NCBI RefSeq assembly: GCF_002835465.1
Contig: NZ_PIZM01000002.1
Location: 672,398-736,397, forward strand
DNA: 64,000 nt
Origin: Psychromonas sp. psych-6C06
GTDB taxonomy: Bacteria; Pseudomonadota; Gammaproteobacteria; Enterobacterales; Psychromonadaceae
Reading direction: 5' to 3'
The translations under genes and the position numbers were made by a program. The notes beneath the pieces are model-generated. The model did not search any database. It worked only from the letters and a program-made list of their open reading frames with translations, and had not been told where the DNA came from. Positions 27,092-36,825 of the stretch are shown here, piece after piece. Numbering within the stretch: the stretch's first letter is position 1; each line of letters starts with the position of its first letter.

Positions 27092-29338
27092 ATGACGCTA
27101 TCGCATAAAAAAACTTCTCTATTTTTCTATATTATCGCTTTAGGTGGTTTTCTTATTCTGCTTATATCTGGCTACCTAAAGTTCACTGAATTAGAGTACA
27201 AATTACAAGCTGAGCAACGTTACGTTACCAAACTATTTGAATCTCATGTCTCATCAGCACTGTTTCAATTTGAATCAATGCTCGACCTTATTAGTTATGA
27301 ATCAACGCTACAGCATAATTTGAATGTCGAAGTGATTGATAACATTCTATCAAGAACGCCGTTATTAATTGGCTTTGCACTTTTTAATCCTGATGGTGAA
27401 GTACGGTCAATTAGTAGTAGCTTGCAAAACGTTCGCTTACCTAACCTGCTCACAGATGAAAAAACAAAAAAATGGTTTAAACATGCACTAACACAAGATC
27501 AGATGACTATTGGCAACCCTTATATTTTGCAACCGCTTAATAAATGGGTGGTCCCAATTAGAAAACGTGTCGTGGATAAACAAGGGAATGTCGTTGCGGT
27601 TATTACATCAGGCTTAGACCTACAAACGTTATCACAACAATGGAATGATGGAAGCGATGGGCGACGAGTGTTTCAGGCGACGCTTGATAATGACTATTAT
27701 CGAATATTACGCACCAATGTGGCACTAAATAAATATGAATCAACCTATTCAAGCCCAATTTCTTCTGACGTGATCCGTTTAATTGAAGAGCAACTTGCAG
27801 AGCAGAAAATATCTTTGCAGTCACTTCGAGATTCAGGTCAATCGGTACAACTAAAGCCCTCCTCTCAACAAAGTGAATATTTTACGATACTTTATAATCC
27901 TAAACATCAAATCTGGATAAACGCATCAGAATCAAGCTTTTCTTTGCAAAAGAAATTGATACCTCCCTTGCTCGCTTATAGCACTTTTTATCTACTTTTT
28001 TTAGTGGCTTCTTTCTTTATTTTCCGTTGGGTTGCACGTCTGGAAAAAAGTAAACTTGCAGAGCTGACTTATCGTGCTGAACGCGATCTGTTAACCGGCC
28101 TATATAACCGCACCATTTTAAAAAGCAAAAAGCTAAAGTTTCATCGGAGTAATATCCCTTTTTCTTTGCTCTATATTGATCTCGATAACTTCAAGACTAT
28201 CAATGATAGCTACGGTTATAGCTACGGTGATGGTATTTTAATTGAAGTAAGCAAACGCCTAACAAGCTCACTAGAGCGAGTAGAAGGGACGGCAATCCGC
28301 TTAAGCGCTGATGAGTTTATTGTACTTATTGCGAGCATAGATAAAGATATCGTTGAAGAGTTTTGTCGTGAGTTATTAAGCTGCATAAATACCCCTTATA
28401 TCGTTAACAATAATGACTTCAAAATAAGTGCATCAATCGGCATTGCGCAAAGCCCGAACAATGCAACCGAGATTGAGACATTAATCAGTTATGCCAATAA
28501 CAGCATGCTAATCGCTAAAAAGTCGAAAAATAATTTCATCTTTTTCTCTGAGCAGATTCACCGACAACTGATTAAAAATATTGAGATCGAGCAAGCATTA
28601 AAATCTGCCGTAGATAAGAATGAAATAAGCCTCGTTTATCAGCCACAAATGAACAATAAAGGTGAATTATGTGGCGTTGAAGCCTTAGTACGTTGGAACA
28701 ATGAGGGGTTAGGCTTCATTCCTCCCGATCAGTTCATTCCGATCGCAGAGGAGACAGGCATAATGCCAGCTTTAGGCGCTTATATCATGAATCAAGCGAT
28801 GTTAGAAATCTCAGCCTTACAATACAAAAAAAGAAAATCATTTCAGCTATCAATCAACGTATCTGCTCGACAGTTTGTACAGCTTAACTTTTTTGAAAGT
28901 TTAATTAATTGCTTGGCACTCCATAAATCGCCGTACATGAAAATCACCATTGAGATTACGGAAAGCTTGTTCATCGAAAATATTGAACGTTTATTGCCTA
29001 TTTTCAAAAAAATGAAAGAGGAAAATATCTCTCTTTCTTTAGATGACTTTGGCACAGGCTACTCTTCATTAAGTATGCTACGGAATGTCCCTATCGATGA
29101 ACTTAAAATAGACAAAAGTTTTGTCGATGACATTGCTCATGATAAAAATGATAGGGCGATGGTGGCAAGTATCATTACCATGGGAAAAAATTTAGGCATG
29201 TCAGTCTTAGCTGAAGGTGTTGAAAATAAGCAACAATTGGCTATTTTACAAACTGCAGGGTGTGACATCTACCAAGGATATTATTTCTCTAAACCGTTAA
29301 ACTTAATCGACTTGGAAAGTTTGATTGATACTCTTTAA
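27092..29338 (+). CDS. Membrane GGDEF-EAL protein with degenerate GGDEF (first of tandem pair)
   Basis: 748 residues: TM1 about 11-31, a periplasmic sensor domain of about 255 residues (Cache-like from its length and position), TM2 about 290-312, GGDEF domain about 325-480, EAL domain about 500-745. The GGDEF signature is SADEF at 405-409, so cyclase activity is unlikely, although the DIDNFK-type segment ([12 protein letters not shown]) remains. The EAL site is intact: Glu530 in EALVRW, DDFGTGYSSL, KIDKSF and AEGVE, so cyclic-di-GMP phosphodiesterase activity is expected. The ribosome binding site is weak. A paralogue follows after 28 bases. Confidence 0.87.
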   Translation: MTLSHKKTSLFFYIIALGGFLILLISGYLKFTELEYKLQAEQRYVTKLFESHVSSALFQFESMLDLISYESTLQHNLNVEVIDNILSRTPLLIGFALFNPDGEVRSISSSLQNVRLPNLLTDEKTKKWFKHALTQDQMTIGNPYILQPLNKWVVPIRKRVVDKQGNVVAVITSGLDLQTLSQQWNDGSDGRRVFQATLDNDYYRILRTNVALNKYESTYSSPISSDVIRLIEEQLAEQKISLQSLRDSGQSVQLKPSSQQSEYFTILYNPKHQIWINASESSFSLQKKLIPPLLAYSTFYLLFLVASFFIFRWVARLEKSKLAELTYRAERDLLTGLYNRTILKSKKLKFHRSNIPFSLLYIDLDNFKTINDSYGYSYGDGILIEVSKRLTSSLERVEGTAIRLSADEFIVLIASIDKDIVEEFCRELLSCINTPYIVNNNDFKISASIGIAQSPNNATEIETLISYANNSMLIAKKSKNNFIFFSEQIHRQLIKNIEIEQALKSAVDKNEISLVYQPQMNNKGELCGVEALVRWNNEGLGFIPPDQFIPIAEETGIMPALGAYIMNQAMLEISALQYKKRKSFQLSINVSARQFVQLNFFESLINCLALHKSPYMKITIEITESLFIENIERLLPIFKKMKEENISLSLDDFGTGYSSLSMLRNVPIDELKIDKSFVDDIAHDKNDRAMVASIITMGKNLGMSVLAEGVENKQQLAILQTAGCDIYQGYYFSKPLNLIDLESLIDTL

Positions 29339-29366
29339 ATGGATTTAAGGTTATTACCCTGTACTC

Positions 29367-31586
29367 ATGCGCACCCTAAATAAAAATATTTGGGCTCTTT
29401 TTTATCTCATACTTATTATAGCCACCGTGCTATTGTGTACGGCTGTTTATAATAAACATAATGAGATATTAAATGAGACTAAAGGCGATCAGCTTTACCT
29501 CAGCAATGTGTTCTATAACCACCTAGATTCTCTGTTTACACAACAGGAAGTAATTCAAAACTTAATCGCGAGTAAATACGTCAAATTGAGTAATTTTGAT
29601 AGTCATATTCTTGATGTTGCTCTGGAACAGAATATCTACTCTGCAGGAATATGGATTTTCTCTAAACAGGGAGATCTACTTGTCACCAGTTCTAATTTAT
29701 CCGAACACCCCATAACCAACCTGCTTAGCCACAGCAACACTACCTCTTGGTTCACAGAAACACTCAACAGCTCTCAAATGGTCCTCGGTCGCCCCTATTT
29801 TTTAGCGAGTTTACAACGTTGGATCTTACCGTTACGTAAAAAAATAGTCGACAATAAAGGCAACACCATTGCGGTTATCTCTACGGGCCTAGATTTGGCC
29901 GTCTTACAAAGTGAATGGCGAGAAAAAAATCCACACAATATTGAGGCAACATTAAGTAACGGCAATTATCGAATATTACGTAACAATTTATCAGTTAATC
30001 AATTTGAACAGTTTTATAATAACAGTGCCCCGCAAAATAACCTGATAAAAAAACATTACCTCAGTCAACCAAGCCAAACACTTTTTCAACAAAATGCGAG
30101 TAAGAAGACACCACAAAAACAGTTATATACCTTAGCCTATAACAAAAATTATCGTTTTTGGGTTTATGCTTCAATCCCTTATCAACAGGTTACTGCTCGC
30201 CTTTACTCACACTCTTTTTTCTATACTATTTTTTATCTCTTGCTAATCAGCAGTGGTTTTATGCTGTTTAGATGGATAGTAAAGGTAGAAAATTCAAAAA
30301 TTGATGAGCTTACCTATAAAACAGAGCATGATGCATTAACCGGACTTCCAAACCGCACCATTTTAAAGCGTCACTTTAAAACTTTACAAACACCTAATGA
30401 AACTCCTTTTGCATTGCTGTACATCGATCTGGATAACTTTAAGCATATCAATGACACTTTTGGTCATAGTTATGGCGACACTATTTTAATTGAGGCAAGT
30501 AAGCGAATAACAAAAAGCCTTGCGCTTCATAGTGGCATGGTTGCACGCTACAGTAGTGATGAGTTCGTGGTTTTTTTAGAAACAGCTAATCGAGAGGTGA
30601 TAAGTAACTATGCCAAGCATTTATTAAAAAGTATCTCCCTGCCTTACTTAATCGGTCAAAATGCTTTTCGCATTAGCTCTTCGATTGGTATTGCACGCTT
30701 TCCGGAGGATGCTTCACATATTGAAACGCTATTAAGCTATGCCGATAACAGTATGACCGTTGCCAAAAAGAAGCGGAATCAGTATCTATTTTTCTCTAAA
30801 CAAGTGCATCATCAGCTAATGCGTAATATTGAAATAGAACAAGCACTCCATCATGCTATTGAGAACGATGAAATAAGCTTGGTATATCAGCCACAAATCG
30901 ATCGCAATGATAAGCTTTTTGGCGTAGAAGCATTGGTTCGTTGGCACAGTGCTAAACTCGGTGTTATTCCGCCAGACCAATTTATCCCCATTGCTGAAGA
31001 TACAGGTTTAATGCCTAAACTCGGTTTATATATCATGCATAAAGCGATGCTTGAGATAAACAATTTGCAGCGACAAAACAACCTTAACTTTAAATTAGCT
31101 ATCAATGTTTCGGTGCGTCAGTTTATTCAGATAGATTTTATCGAAAAACTGATGGATGCCTGTAAAAGCTTTACCAGTGGACAATTAGATATCACTATTG
31201 AGATAACAGAAAGCTTGTTTATTGAAAGTATTGACAGTTTATTGCCACTATTTTACAAGATGAAAGGGAATCATATTAGCCTCTCTTTAGATGATTTTGG
31301 GACAGGCTACTCTTCTTTAAGTCTGTTGCGCAAAATCCCCATTGATGAACTAAAAATAGATAAAAGCTTTGTCGATAATATTGCCTTTGACAAACATGAT
31401 CGTGCGATGGTCAATAGCATTATTAGCATGGGTAAAAACTTAGGTATGCAAGTACTGGCAGAGGGTGTTGAGAGCAAGCAACAGGCGGATATTTTATCGC
31501 AAGCAGGTTGCGATATTTATCAAGGATATTACTTCTCTCAGCCCCTCACGCTCACCGATCTGATCAGCTTTGCTAAACAGCACTGA
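29367..31586 (+). CDS. Membrane GGDEF-EAL protein with degenerate GGDEF (second of tandem pair)
   Basis: 739 residues with the same layout as its upstream neighbour: TM1 about 8-28, periplasmic sensor, TM2 near 282-302, GGDEF, EAL. Similarity is strong in the cytosolic half ([34 protein letters not shown]) and weaker in the sensor, as expected of a tandem duplication that diverged in input. The GGDEF signature is SSDEF at 396-400; the EAL motif (Glu521) and the other phosphodiesterase motifs are intact. Its last codons overlap metR, on the other strand, by 14 bases. Confidence 0.87.
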   Translation: MRTLNKNIWALFYLILIIATVLLCTAVYNKHNEILNETKGDQLYLSNVFYNHLDSLFTQQEVIQNLIASKYVKLSNFDSHILDVALEQNIYSAGIWIFSKQGDLLVTSSNLSEHPITNLLSHSNTTSWFTETLNSSQMVLGRPYFLASLQRWILPLRKKIVDNKGNTIAVISTGLDLAVLQSEWREKNPHNIEATLSNGNYRILRNNLSVNQFEQFYNNSAPQNNLIKKHYLSQPSQTLFQQNASKKTPQKQLYTLAYNKNYRFWVYASIPYQQVTARLYSHSFFYTIFYLLLISSGFMLFRWIVKVENSKIDELTYKTEHDALTGLPNRTILKRHFKTLQTPNETPFALLYIDLDNFKHINDTFGHSYGDTILIEASKRITKSLALHSGMVARYSSDEFVVFLETANREVISNYAKHLLKSISLPYLIGQNAFRISSSIGIARFPEDASHIETLLSYADNSMTVAKKKRNQYLFFSKQVHHQLMRNIEIEQALHHAIENDEISLVYQPQIDRNDKLFGVEALVRWHSAKLGVIPPDQFIPIAEDTGLMPKLGLYIMHKAMLEINNLQRQNNLNFKLAINVSVRQFIQIDFIEKLMDACKSFTSGQLDITIEITESLFIESIDSLLPLFYKMKGNHISLSLDDFGTGYSSLSLLRKIPIDELKIDKSFVDNIAFDKHDRAMVNSIISMGKNLGMQVLAEGVESKQQADILSQAGCDIYQGYYFSQPLTLTDLISFAKQH

Positions 31587-32466
31587 CCGCCTTTCCAAGG
31601 TCAATAAAGTCTTTAATATAAAGCACCTCTTGATCCTGCTTTTTAACCGTCACATACAATGTTTTAAACAACCCAGCCTTGCCCAATCGTAATTTACTAA
31701 CCTGATACTGGGTTGCATAGCTGTCCGCAAGCCACTCAGGAAGGACAGACACTCCACGTTGATGGGCAACCATCTGCAACATAATTGCCACAGACTCTAT
31801 CTGTTTATGCATTTTCGGCTCTATTTTTTCGGGTAGTAAAAACTGCTCAAAAATATCCAGGCGCTGCTTTTCAATTGGAAAAGTAAAAAGCGTTTGATCT
31901 GCTAACTGTTTAGCAGACACATTTTTTTGTGAAGCGAGTGGATGGTCATTCGCCACCAGCAACACTTGCTCATATTCAAATAACGCCACATTTAATAACG
32001 AGTCATGCTCAGTAATATCAGGAGTGATGAGCAGATCAACATGGTGGTGCAAAACCCCCTCTAAACCAGAGAATTGAAATTGACGAATAATATCAACATC
32101 AATATTTGGCTGTGATGTTAAAAATTTAGCGACCACTGAGGTTAACCACTCATGACAAGGAAAACATTCCACACCAATACGCAATAACCCCTGTTGTCCC
32201 TCCCCCATCGCTTTCAAAGATTGCTCTGTTTGTAACAGAGTCGGCATCACCTGCAGTGCGGTTTTTAATAATAACTCTCCCGCGGGCGTTAAGCGCAAGC
32301 GACGCCCACAGCGTTGCCAAAGCTTAACATTGAGTTTTTTTTCAAGATGACGAATCTGATGTGACAAGGCAGACTGCGTTAAAAAAAGCGCGTCAGCAGC
32401 TTGAGTTAATGTCCCCTTTTCATTCAGGGCAATCATTATTTTAAGGTGTAATGGCTCTATCACCAT
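31573..32466 (-). CDS. metR: LysR-family transcriptional activator MetR
   Basis: 297-residue LysR-type regulator. The N-terminal winged helix has LTQAADALFLTQSALSHQIRHLEKKL; the effector domain includes ECFPCHEWL and PIEKQRLDIF, as in MetR. In E. coli MetR uses homocysteine as co-regulator to activate metE. It is divergent from metE here, the classical arrangement. AGGA lies six bases before its ATG. The 3' end overlaps the end of the upstream GGDEF-EAL gene. Confidence 0.92.
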   Translation of the reverse strand: MVIEPLHLKIMIALNEKGTLTQAADALFLTQSALSHQIRHLEKKLNVKLWQRCGRRLRLTPAGELLLKTALQVMPTLLQTEQSLKAMGEGQQGLLRIGVECFPCHEWLTSVVAKFLTSQPNIDVDIIRQFQFSGLEGVLHHHVDLLITPDITEHDSLLNVALFEYEQVLLVANDHPLASQKNVSAKQLADQTLFTFPIEKQRLDIFEQFLLPEKIEPKMHKQIESVAIMLQMVAHQRGVSVLPEWLADSYATQYQVSKLRLGKAGLFKTLYVTVKKQDQEVLYIKDFIDLGKAVSAV

Positions 32467-32529
32467 GAGAATCCTTCATGAATTTACGGAGAAACATCAT
32501 TATTCCTCATAATGAATTGTAAATATAAT
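32466..32529. promoter_or_regulatory. metR-metE control region
   Basis: TGAG-N5-TTCA at 32466-32478 differs at one base from the MetR consensus TGAA-N5-TTCA. TCATTAT (32497-32503), five bases, ATAATGA (32509-32515) is a perfect 7-bp palindrome covering the -35 position of a metE -10 candidate, TATAAT at 32524-32529. The missing -35 hexamer fits an activator-dependent promoter. Confidence 0.5.
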
Positions 32530-32565
32530 CATCGCTCACTTCAACTAACAGATGAGATATTAGCA

Positions 32566-34863
32566 ATGGCAAAATTACATCACCTTGGATTCCCCCGCAT
32601 TGGCAATAAACGTCAACTGAAGTTTGCATTAGAGAAATTTTGGGCAGGCGACATTACCGAACAAGCACTACAACAAACAGCAACGCAGTTGCGCGCAGAT
32701 AACTGGCACTCTCAGCAAAAACTGGGGTTTGACTTTCATACAGTGGGTGATTTTTCTTTTTATGATCAAGTTTTAGATACCAGCTTACTATTGGGCAATT
32801 TGCCACAGCGAGCACTGCAGACTGACAACCAACTAGATAACTATTTTCGTGTCGCACGTGGCCGTTCTCAAAAACAGCCTTGCTGCTCTGCAACACACAC
32901 AAACAATGGTGAAACCGAAGCCGGCGAAATGACTAAGTGGTTTAATACCAACTATCACTACATCGTGCCAGAGTTTGATAGGCAAACCCGCTTTACCCTT
33001 AACCCTGATAACCTATTAACACAAATTAAAGAGTTACAACGCATCAACAGCCAAGTAAAACCCGTGATCATAGGTCCAGTTACCTACCTTTGGTTAGGCA
33101 AAGAAAAAGACAACAGCGATAAACTGTCATTACTGCCAGAGCTATTAAAAACATACCAACAACTACTGCAATTATTAGCAGAAAATAACATCGAATGGGT
33201 GCAAATAGACGAACCTATTTTGGCGCTTGAGATCGATATAAATTGGCAAAATGCGCTTCAAACTACATACCAAACATTAAGTGATTCACCTATTAAATTG
33301 CTCCTAATAACTTACTTTGGCGAGTTAAAAGATAACCTTGATCTCGCCTGTAATTTACCGGTTGCAGGGTTACATATTGATGCGGTTAATGGTCTTCATG
33401 AAGTAGCGCAAGTTGCTCAACAACTTAGTACAGATAAAGTATTATCATTGGGTGTTATTAATGGTTGCAATATTTGGAAAACAGATTTAAATAAAACACT
33501 ATCATGGTTACAGCCACTGCATACAAAACGCCAAGATAACCTATGGTTAGCACCAAGCTCATCATTACTGCATGTACCTGTTGACTTAAATAGTGAGCAT
33601 AAATTAGACCATGAAGTAAAAAATTGGCTTGCTTTTGCCACACAAAAACTAGAAGAGTTAAGCCTTTTAGGCAGAGCGCTAAACGACAGTGTCGAGTCTG
33701 TATTCGAACAATTTACAGAAAACAAACTAGCTATAGAATCACGTAGTCGCAGTAATCGAATTCACAACCCTTCAGTACAACAAGCGGTCACAAATATCAG
33801 TGCCGATTTAGGTAACCGTAAACAAGGGTTTGATGCACGTAAAGTGGTACAAAATAACTACCTCAAGCTACCAAGTTATCCAACCACGACCATCGGCTCA
33901 TTTCCACAGACCAATGAGATCCGCGCTACGCGCAAAGCAAAACGTCTTGGTCAAATTGGTGAGCAGGAATACCAACAAGAGATGCGTAAATCGATTCAAT
34001 TTTGTATCGAGCAACAACAGAAAATTGGCCTTGATGTATTAGTGCATGGTGAAGCTGAACGTAATGACATGGTTGAATACTTTGGCGAGTTATTAGAAGG
34101 TTTTGTATTTACTCAATTTGCTTGGGTACAATCATACGGCTCTCGCTGTGTAAAACCTCCGGTATTATTTGGTGATGTTTCTCGCTCAAAAGCGATGACC
34201 GTGGAATGGGCACAATACGCTCAATCATTAACAGATAAAAAGGTAAAAGGGATGCTGACTGGTCCAGTAACCATTTTAAACTGGTCTTTTGTGCGTGATG
34301 ATCAACCACTTAAAACAACTTGCCAGCAAATAGCGCTAGCTATCCGTGAAGAAGTATTAGACCTTGAAAAAGCTGGTATCGATATTATTCAAATTGATGA
34401 AGCAGCCCTACGTGAAAAGCTACCATTACACCGCTCTAAATGGTCTGAATATTTAGCATGGGCAATTGAAGCATTTCGCATTACCGCTAACGGGGTGGAG
34501 GATCAAACACAGATCCATACACACATGTGTTACTCAGAGTTTAACGATATTATTGAATCGATTGCCTCAATGGATGCCGATGTTATCACCATTGAAACCT
34601 CACGTTCAGATATGCAACTATTAGATGTATTTGAAGCATTTAATTACCCAAATGCAATTGGGCCAGGTGTTTATGATATTCATTCACCAAATACACCAAA
34701 TATCGATCAGATGGTTGCGCTGATGCACAAAGCATCAACACGTATTCCAAGTGAGCATCTATGGGTTAATCCTGATTGTGGATTGAAAACAAGAAAATGG
34801 AATGAAGTTGAGCCTGCACTTATCAATATGGTAAAAGCGGCACAACAACTACGTAGCCAATAA
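32566..34863 (+). CDS. metE: Cobalamin-independent methionine synthase MetE
   Basis: 765 residues (E. coli 753 aa) from the ATG at 32566, chosen because [19 protein letters not shown] matches the family N-terminus; an upstream ATG at 32512 would add 18 unrelated residues. It transfers a methyl group from 5-methyltetrahydropteroyl-triglutamate to homocysteine. Zinc ligands are visible in the C-terminal barrel: [10 protein letters not shown] (His, Cys), the Glu in TIETSRSD and Cys in NPDCGLKTR. The N-terminal and C-terminal barrels are both complete. It is activated by MetR, encoded divergently. Confidence 0.97.
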   Translation: MAKLHHLGFPRIGNKRQLKFALEKFWAGDITEQALQQTATQLRADNWHSQQKLGFDFHTVGDFSFYDQVLDTSLLLGNLPQRALQTDNQLDNYFRVARGRSQKQPCCSATHTNNGETEAGEMTKWFNTNYHYIVPEFDRQTRFTLNPDNLLTQIKELQRINSQVKPVIIGPVTYLWLGKEKDNSDKLSLLPELLKTYQQLLQLLAENNIEWVQIDEPILALEIDINWQNALQTTYQTLSDSPIKLLLITYFGELKDNLDLACNLPVAGLHIDAVNGLHEVAQVAQQLSTDKVLSLGVINGCNIWKTDLNKTLSWLQPLHTKRQDNLWLAPSSSLLHVPVDLNSEHKLDHEVKNWLAFATQKLEELSLLGRALNDSVESVFEQFTENKLAIESRSRSNRIHNPSVQQAVTNISADLGNRKQGFDARKVVQNNYLKLPSYPTTTIGSFPQTNEIRATRKAKRLGQIGEQEYQQEMRKSIQFCIEQQQKIGLDVLVHGEAERNDMVEYFGELLEGFVFTQFAWVQSYGSRCVKPPVLFGDVSRSKAMTVEWAQYAQSLTDKKVKGMLTGPVTILNWSFVRDDQPLKTTCQQIALAIREEVLDLEKAGIDIIQIDEAALREKLPLHRSKWSEYLAWAIEAFRITANGVEDQTQIHTHMCYSEFNDIIESIASMDADVITIETSRSDMQLLDVFEAFNYPNAIGPGVYDIHSPNTPNIDQMVALMHKASTRIPSEHLWVNPDCGLKTRKWNEVEPALINMVKAAQQLRSQ

Positions 34864-34878
34864 TCGTAGTTACGATTA
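34861..34878. terminator. Weak bidirectional hairpin between metE and EAL gene
   Basis: TAATCGTA-GT-TACGATTA, overlapping the metE stop codon, followed by a short AT tract. It lies four bases from the end of the converging gene. A six-pair stem with a four-base loop is the likely RNA form. Confidence 0.4.
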
Positions 34879-34881
34879 TTA

Positions 34882-36750
34882 TCATGCACTCAATGAGTAA
34901 CCGATAGCCATCGATTGCTTATATTGGCCATCAGCTTTGGGTGCATAATAGCTAACTGGCTTTTGAGAAATTAGAGCAACCCCAACAGACTGCTGATCAG
35001 CAATGTATAAGGAGTTGCCTTTTCGCTTTTTGGCCATCGACTTCGCATGGCTAGCAAGAATAGAGACATCATGATAAGACTTGCAAGCAGGGGGAGGTAA
35101 TGGCACACAGCCAATAGATAAACTTAGCATGGGATAAAACTGTTTTTTCCCGAAACGATCTGCGGCAGAGATTCCTCCCATCATTTGATCTTCTGGTAAA
35201 TATCGATGCCTAACCCATTCACTAAACTCACTTAATATCTTCCGGCATTGTTTTTCCCAATCTCGGTTTTCAGTTATAACAATGAAATCATCACCGCCAA
35301 TATGACCAATGAAATCCTGATTATCATTTATCACATCGCGCAAAATATCAGCTAATCCAGTAATAATTTGATCGCCTTTTTCATAACCATAATAATCGTT
35401 ATAAGGCTTGAAGTTATCTAAATCTATATAAGCCACAACAAAAGGAGATTGTTGATTGATAAACTGCTCTAGTTTTTTATTGATAGGGACATTACCCGGC
35501 AAAAGCGTCAATGGATTCGCATGACGCGCATTACTTATTTGCATATTCGAGATCACTTTTATCAGCGCCATAATTGATCCAATGCCAGCATAGTAACCTT
35601 CTTCGGTAATGATAAACTCTAATGCCTTTTGCGCCTCTGACTGAGCATTAATCGCATCTGTCACCAGCTCAATAGGCAGCTCGCTTTCTAACATAAGTAC
35701 GTTTTTATCCACGAGAGAGTGAATACTTTTTTTACCAGAAAGTTCACGCCCAAATTTAGAAAAAAGTAATTGTGTTAGACAGTTTCGCCTGATTAATCCC
35801 ACTGGCTTTTGCTTTCCTGACGCGCTTAACTCAATAACAGGAATGCTTTCCCAATCTGGATTTTCATTAAATAAGGTTGCACAGTACTCAACCGTGGTTA
35901 ACTCGCTAATCGCAGGTATATGGTGTAATAACTCAGCGATGATAGGCGATTGAGTATCTAAAGTTTGTGTGATCGGCTTTTTAAGAGGCAATGAAAATAA
36001 TGCTTGCGATACTTTTCTTAAAGGTAATGGCGAAGGCTTAGCGATGTAAAAGCCTTGGCAAAAAGGTAACGCTATTTTTTCAATAAAGCGAAATTCTTCT
36101 GCTGTCTCGACCCCTTCTGCAACGACTTTGCAACCTAACTCTGCAGCGATATTTTTGATCGAAATAACAAACTGTTGCTTTACCTTATCGCTACCAATTC
36201 CATCCATAAAATGACGGTCAATTTTTACATAATCGGGGCGAAGTTCATTCCACATTCGAAGTCCTGAATATCCAGATCCAAGATCATCCATCGCAATTTC
36301 AAACCCCATCTCTTTATAATGCTGTAGCGCTTCACGAACCATCTGATAATTTTCAAGGGGACTATGTTCCGTTAATTCAATTACGACACGATCGGCAGAT
36401 AACCCTGCTTTTTCAAGCATTTTAAGGGTTTGTCCGGCACGAAAATCGGGCTGAAAAAGCGTATCTGGACTGGCATTTAAAAACAGCTTTCCTGCTAACT
36501 TTAATCGTTGAAACTGCTGAATAGAAAGCGCACGACAGAGTAGCTCTAGTTCCACTAAACGCCCTTGTTTAGAGGCTTCATTAAAAAGATGAATTGGGGA
36601 ATGAAAGTAACTGTTAATCGGGCCTCTAATTAATGCTTCATAGGCAAAAATTTCGCCACTTGCATTAGCTACAATAGGCTGAAAGTAAACAGTTAAATTT
36701 TTTTCTTGGATAATTGAATCAAGGGTAATTGAGGCGATAGTAGCGGTCAT
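34882..36750 (-). CDS. EAL-CBS-GGDEF cyclic-di-GMP protein
   Basis: 622-residue soluble protein with the less common order EAL (about 12-255), a middle region resembling a CBS pair (about 270-400), then GGDEF (about 425-590). The EAL motif is at 38-40 (YEALIRGP) with [10 protein letters not shown] and KIDRHF present; the cyclase signature is GGDDF at 485-489. Both activities are possible. There is no signal peptide or transmembrane helix, so it is cytosolic, and a CBS pair would suit an adenine-nucleotide ligand (inference). The coding region follows mltD after 75 bases that contain a strong hairpin. Confidence 0.85.
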   Translation of the reverse strand: MTATIASITLDSIIQEKNLTVYFQPIVANASGEIFAYEALIRGPINSYFHSPIHLFNEASKQGRLVELELLCRALSIQQFQRLKLAGKLFLNASPDTLFQPDFRAGQTLKMLEKAGLSADRVVIELTEHSPLENYQMVREALQHYKEMGFEIAMDDLGSGYSGLRMWNELRPDYVKIDRHFMDGIGSDKVKQQFVISIKNIAAELGCKVVAEGVETAEEFRFIEKIALPFCQGFYIAKPSPLPLRKVSQALFSLPLKKPITQTLDTQSPIIAELLHHIPAISELTTVEYCATLFNENPDWESIPVIELSASGKQKPVGLIRRNCLTQLLFSKFGRELSGKKSIHSLVDKNVLMLESELPIELVTDAINAQSEAQKALEFIITEEGYYAGIGSIMALIKVISNMQISNARHANPLTLLPGNVPINKKLEQFINQQSPFVVAYIDLDNFKPYNDYYGYEKGDQIITGLADILRDVINDNQDFIGHIGGDDFIVITENRDWEKQCRKILSEFSEWVRHRYLPEDQMMGGISAADRFGKKQFYPMLSLSIGCVPLPPPACKSYHDVSILASHAKSMAKKRKGNSLYIADQQSVGVALISQKPVSYYAPKADGQYKQSMAIGYSLSA

Positions 36751-36755
36751 TTTTA

Positions 36756-36793
36756 TTTCTTATTGTTAATTATTATTCCCCAACAATAAGAAA
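36756..36793 (-). other. 12-bp stem-loop at the start of the EAL-CBS-GGDEF gene
   Basis: TTTCTTATTGTT (36756-36767) and AACAATAAGAAA (36782-36793) pair perfectly around a 14-nt loop. In the minus-strand transcript the 3' arm ends five bases before the ATG and contains the only Shine-Dalgarno-like AAGAAA; the loop holds GGGGAA. A strong stem here could hide the ribosome binding site. Confidence 0.7.
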
Positions 36794-36825
36794 ATTAGAT
36801 GACCGTTTTATGACAGGAACAACGA

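Noticed and set aside
32467-32565. SAM or cobalamin riboswitch before metE
   Set aside because: The leader is too short and lacks conserved riboswitch cores; control by divergently encoded MetR explains it.
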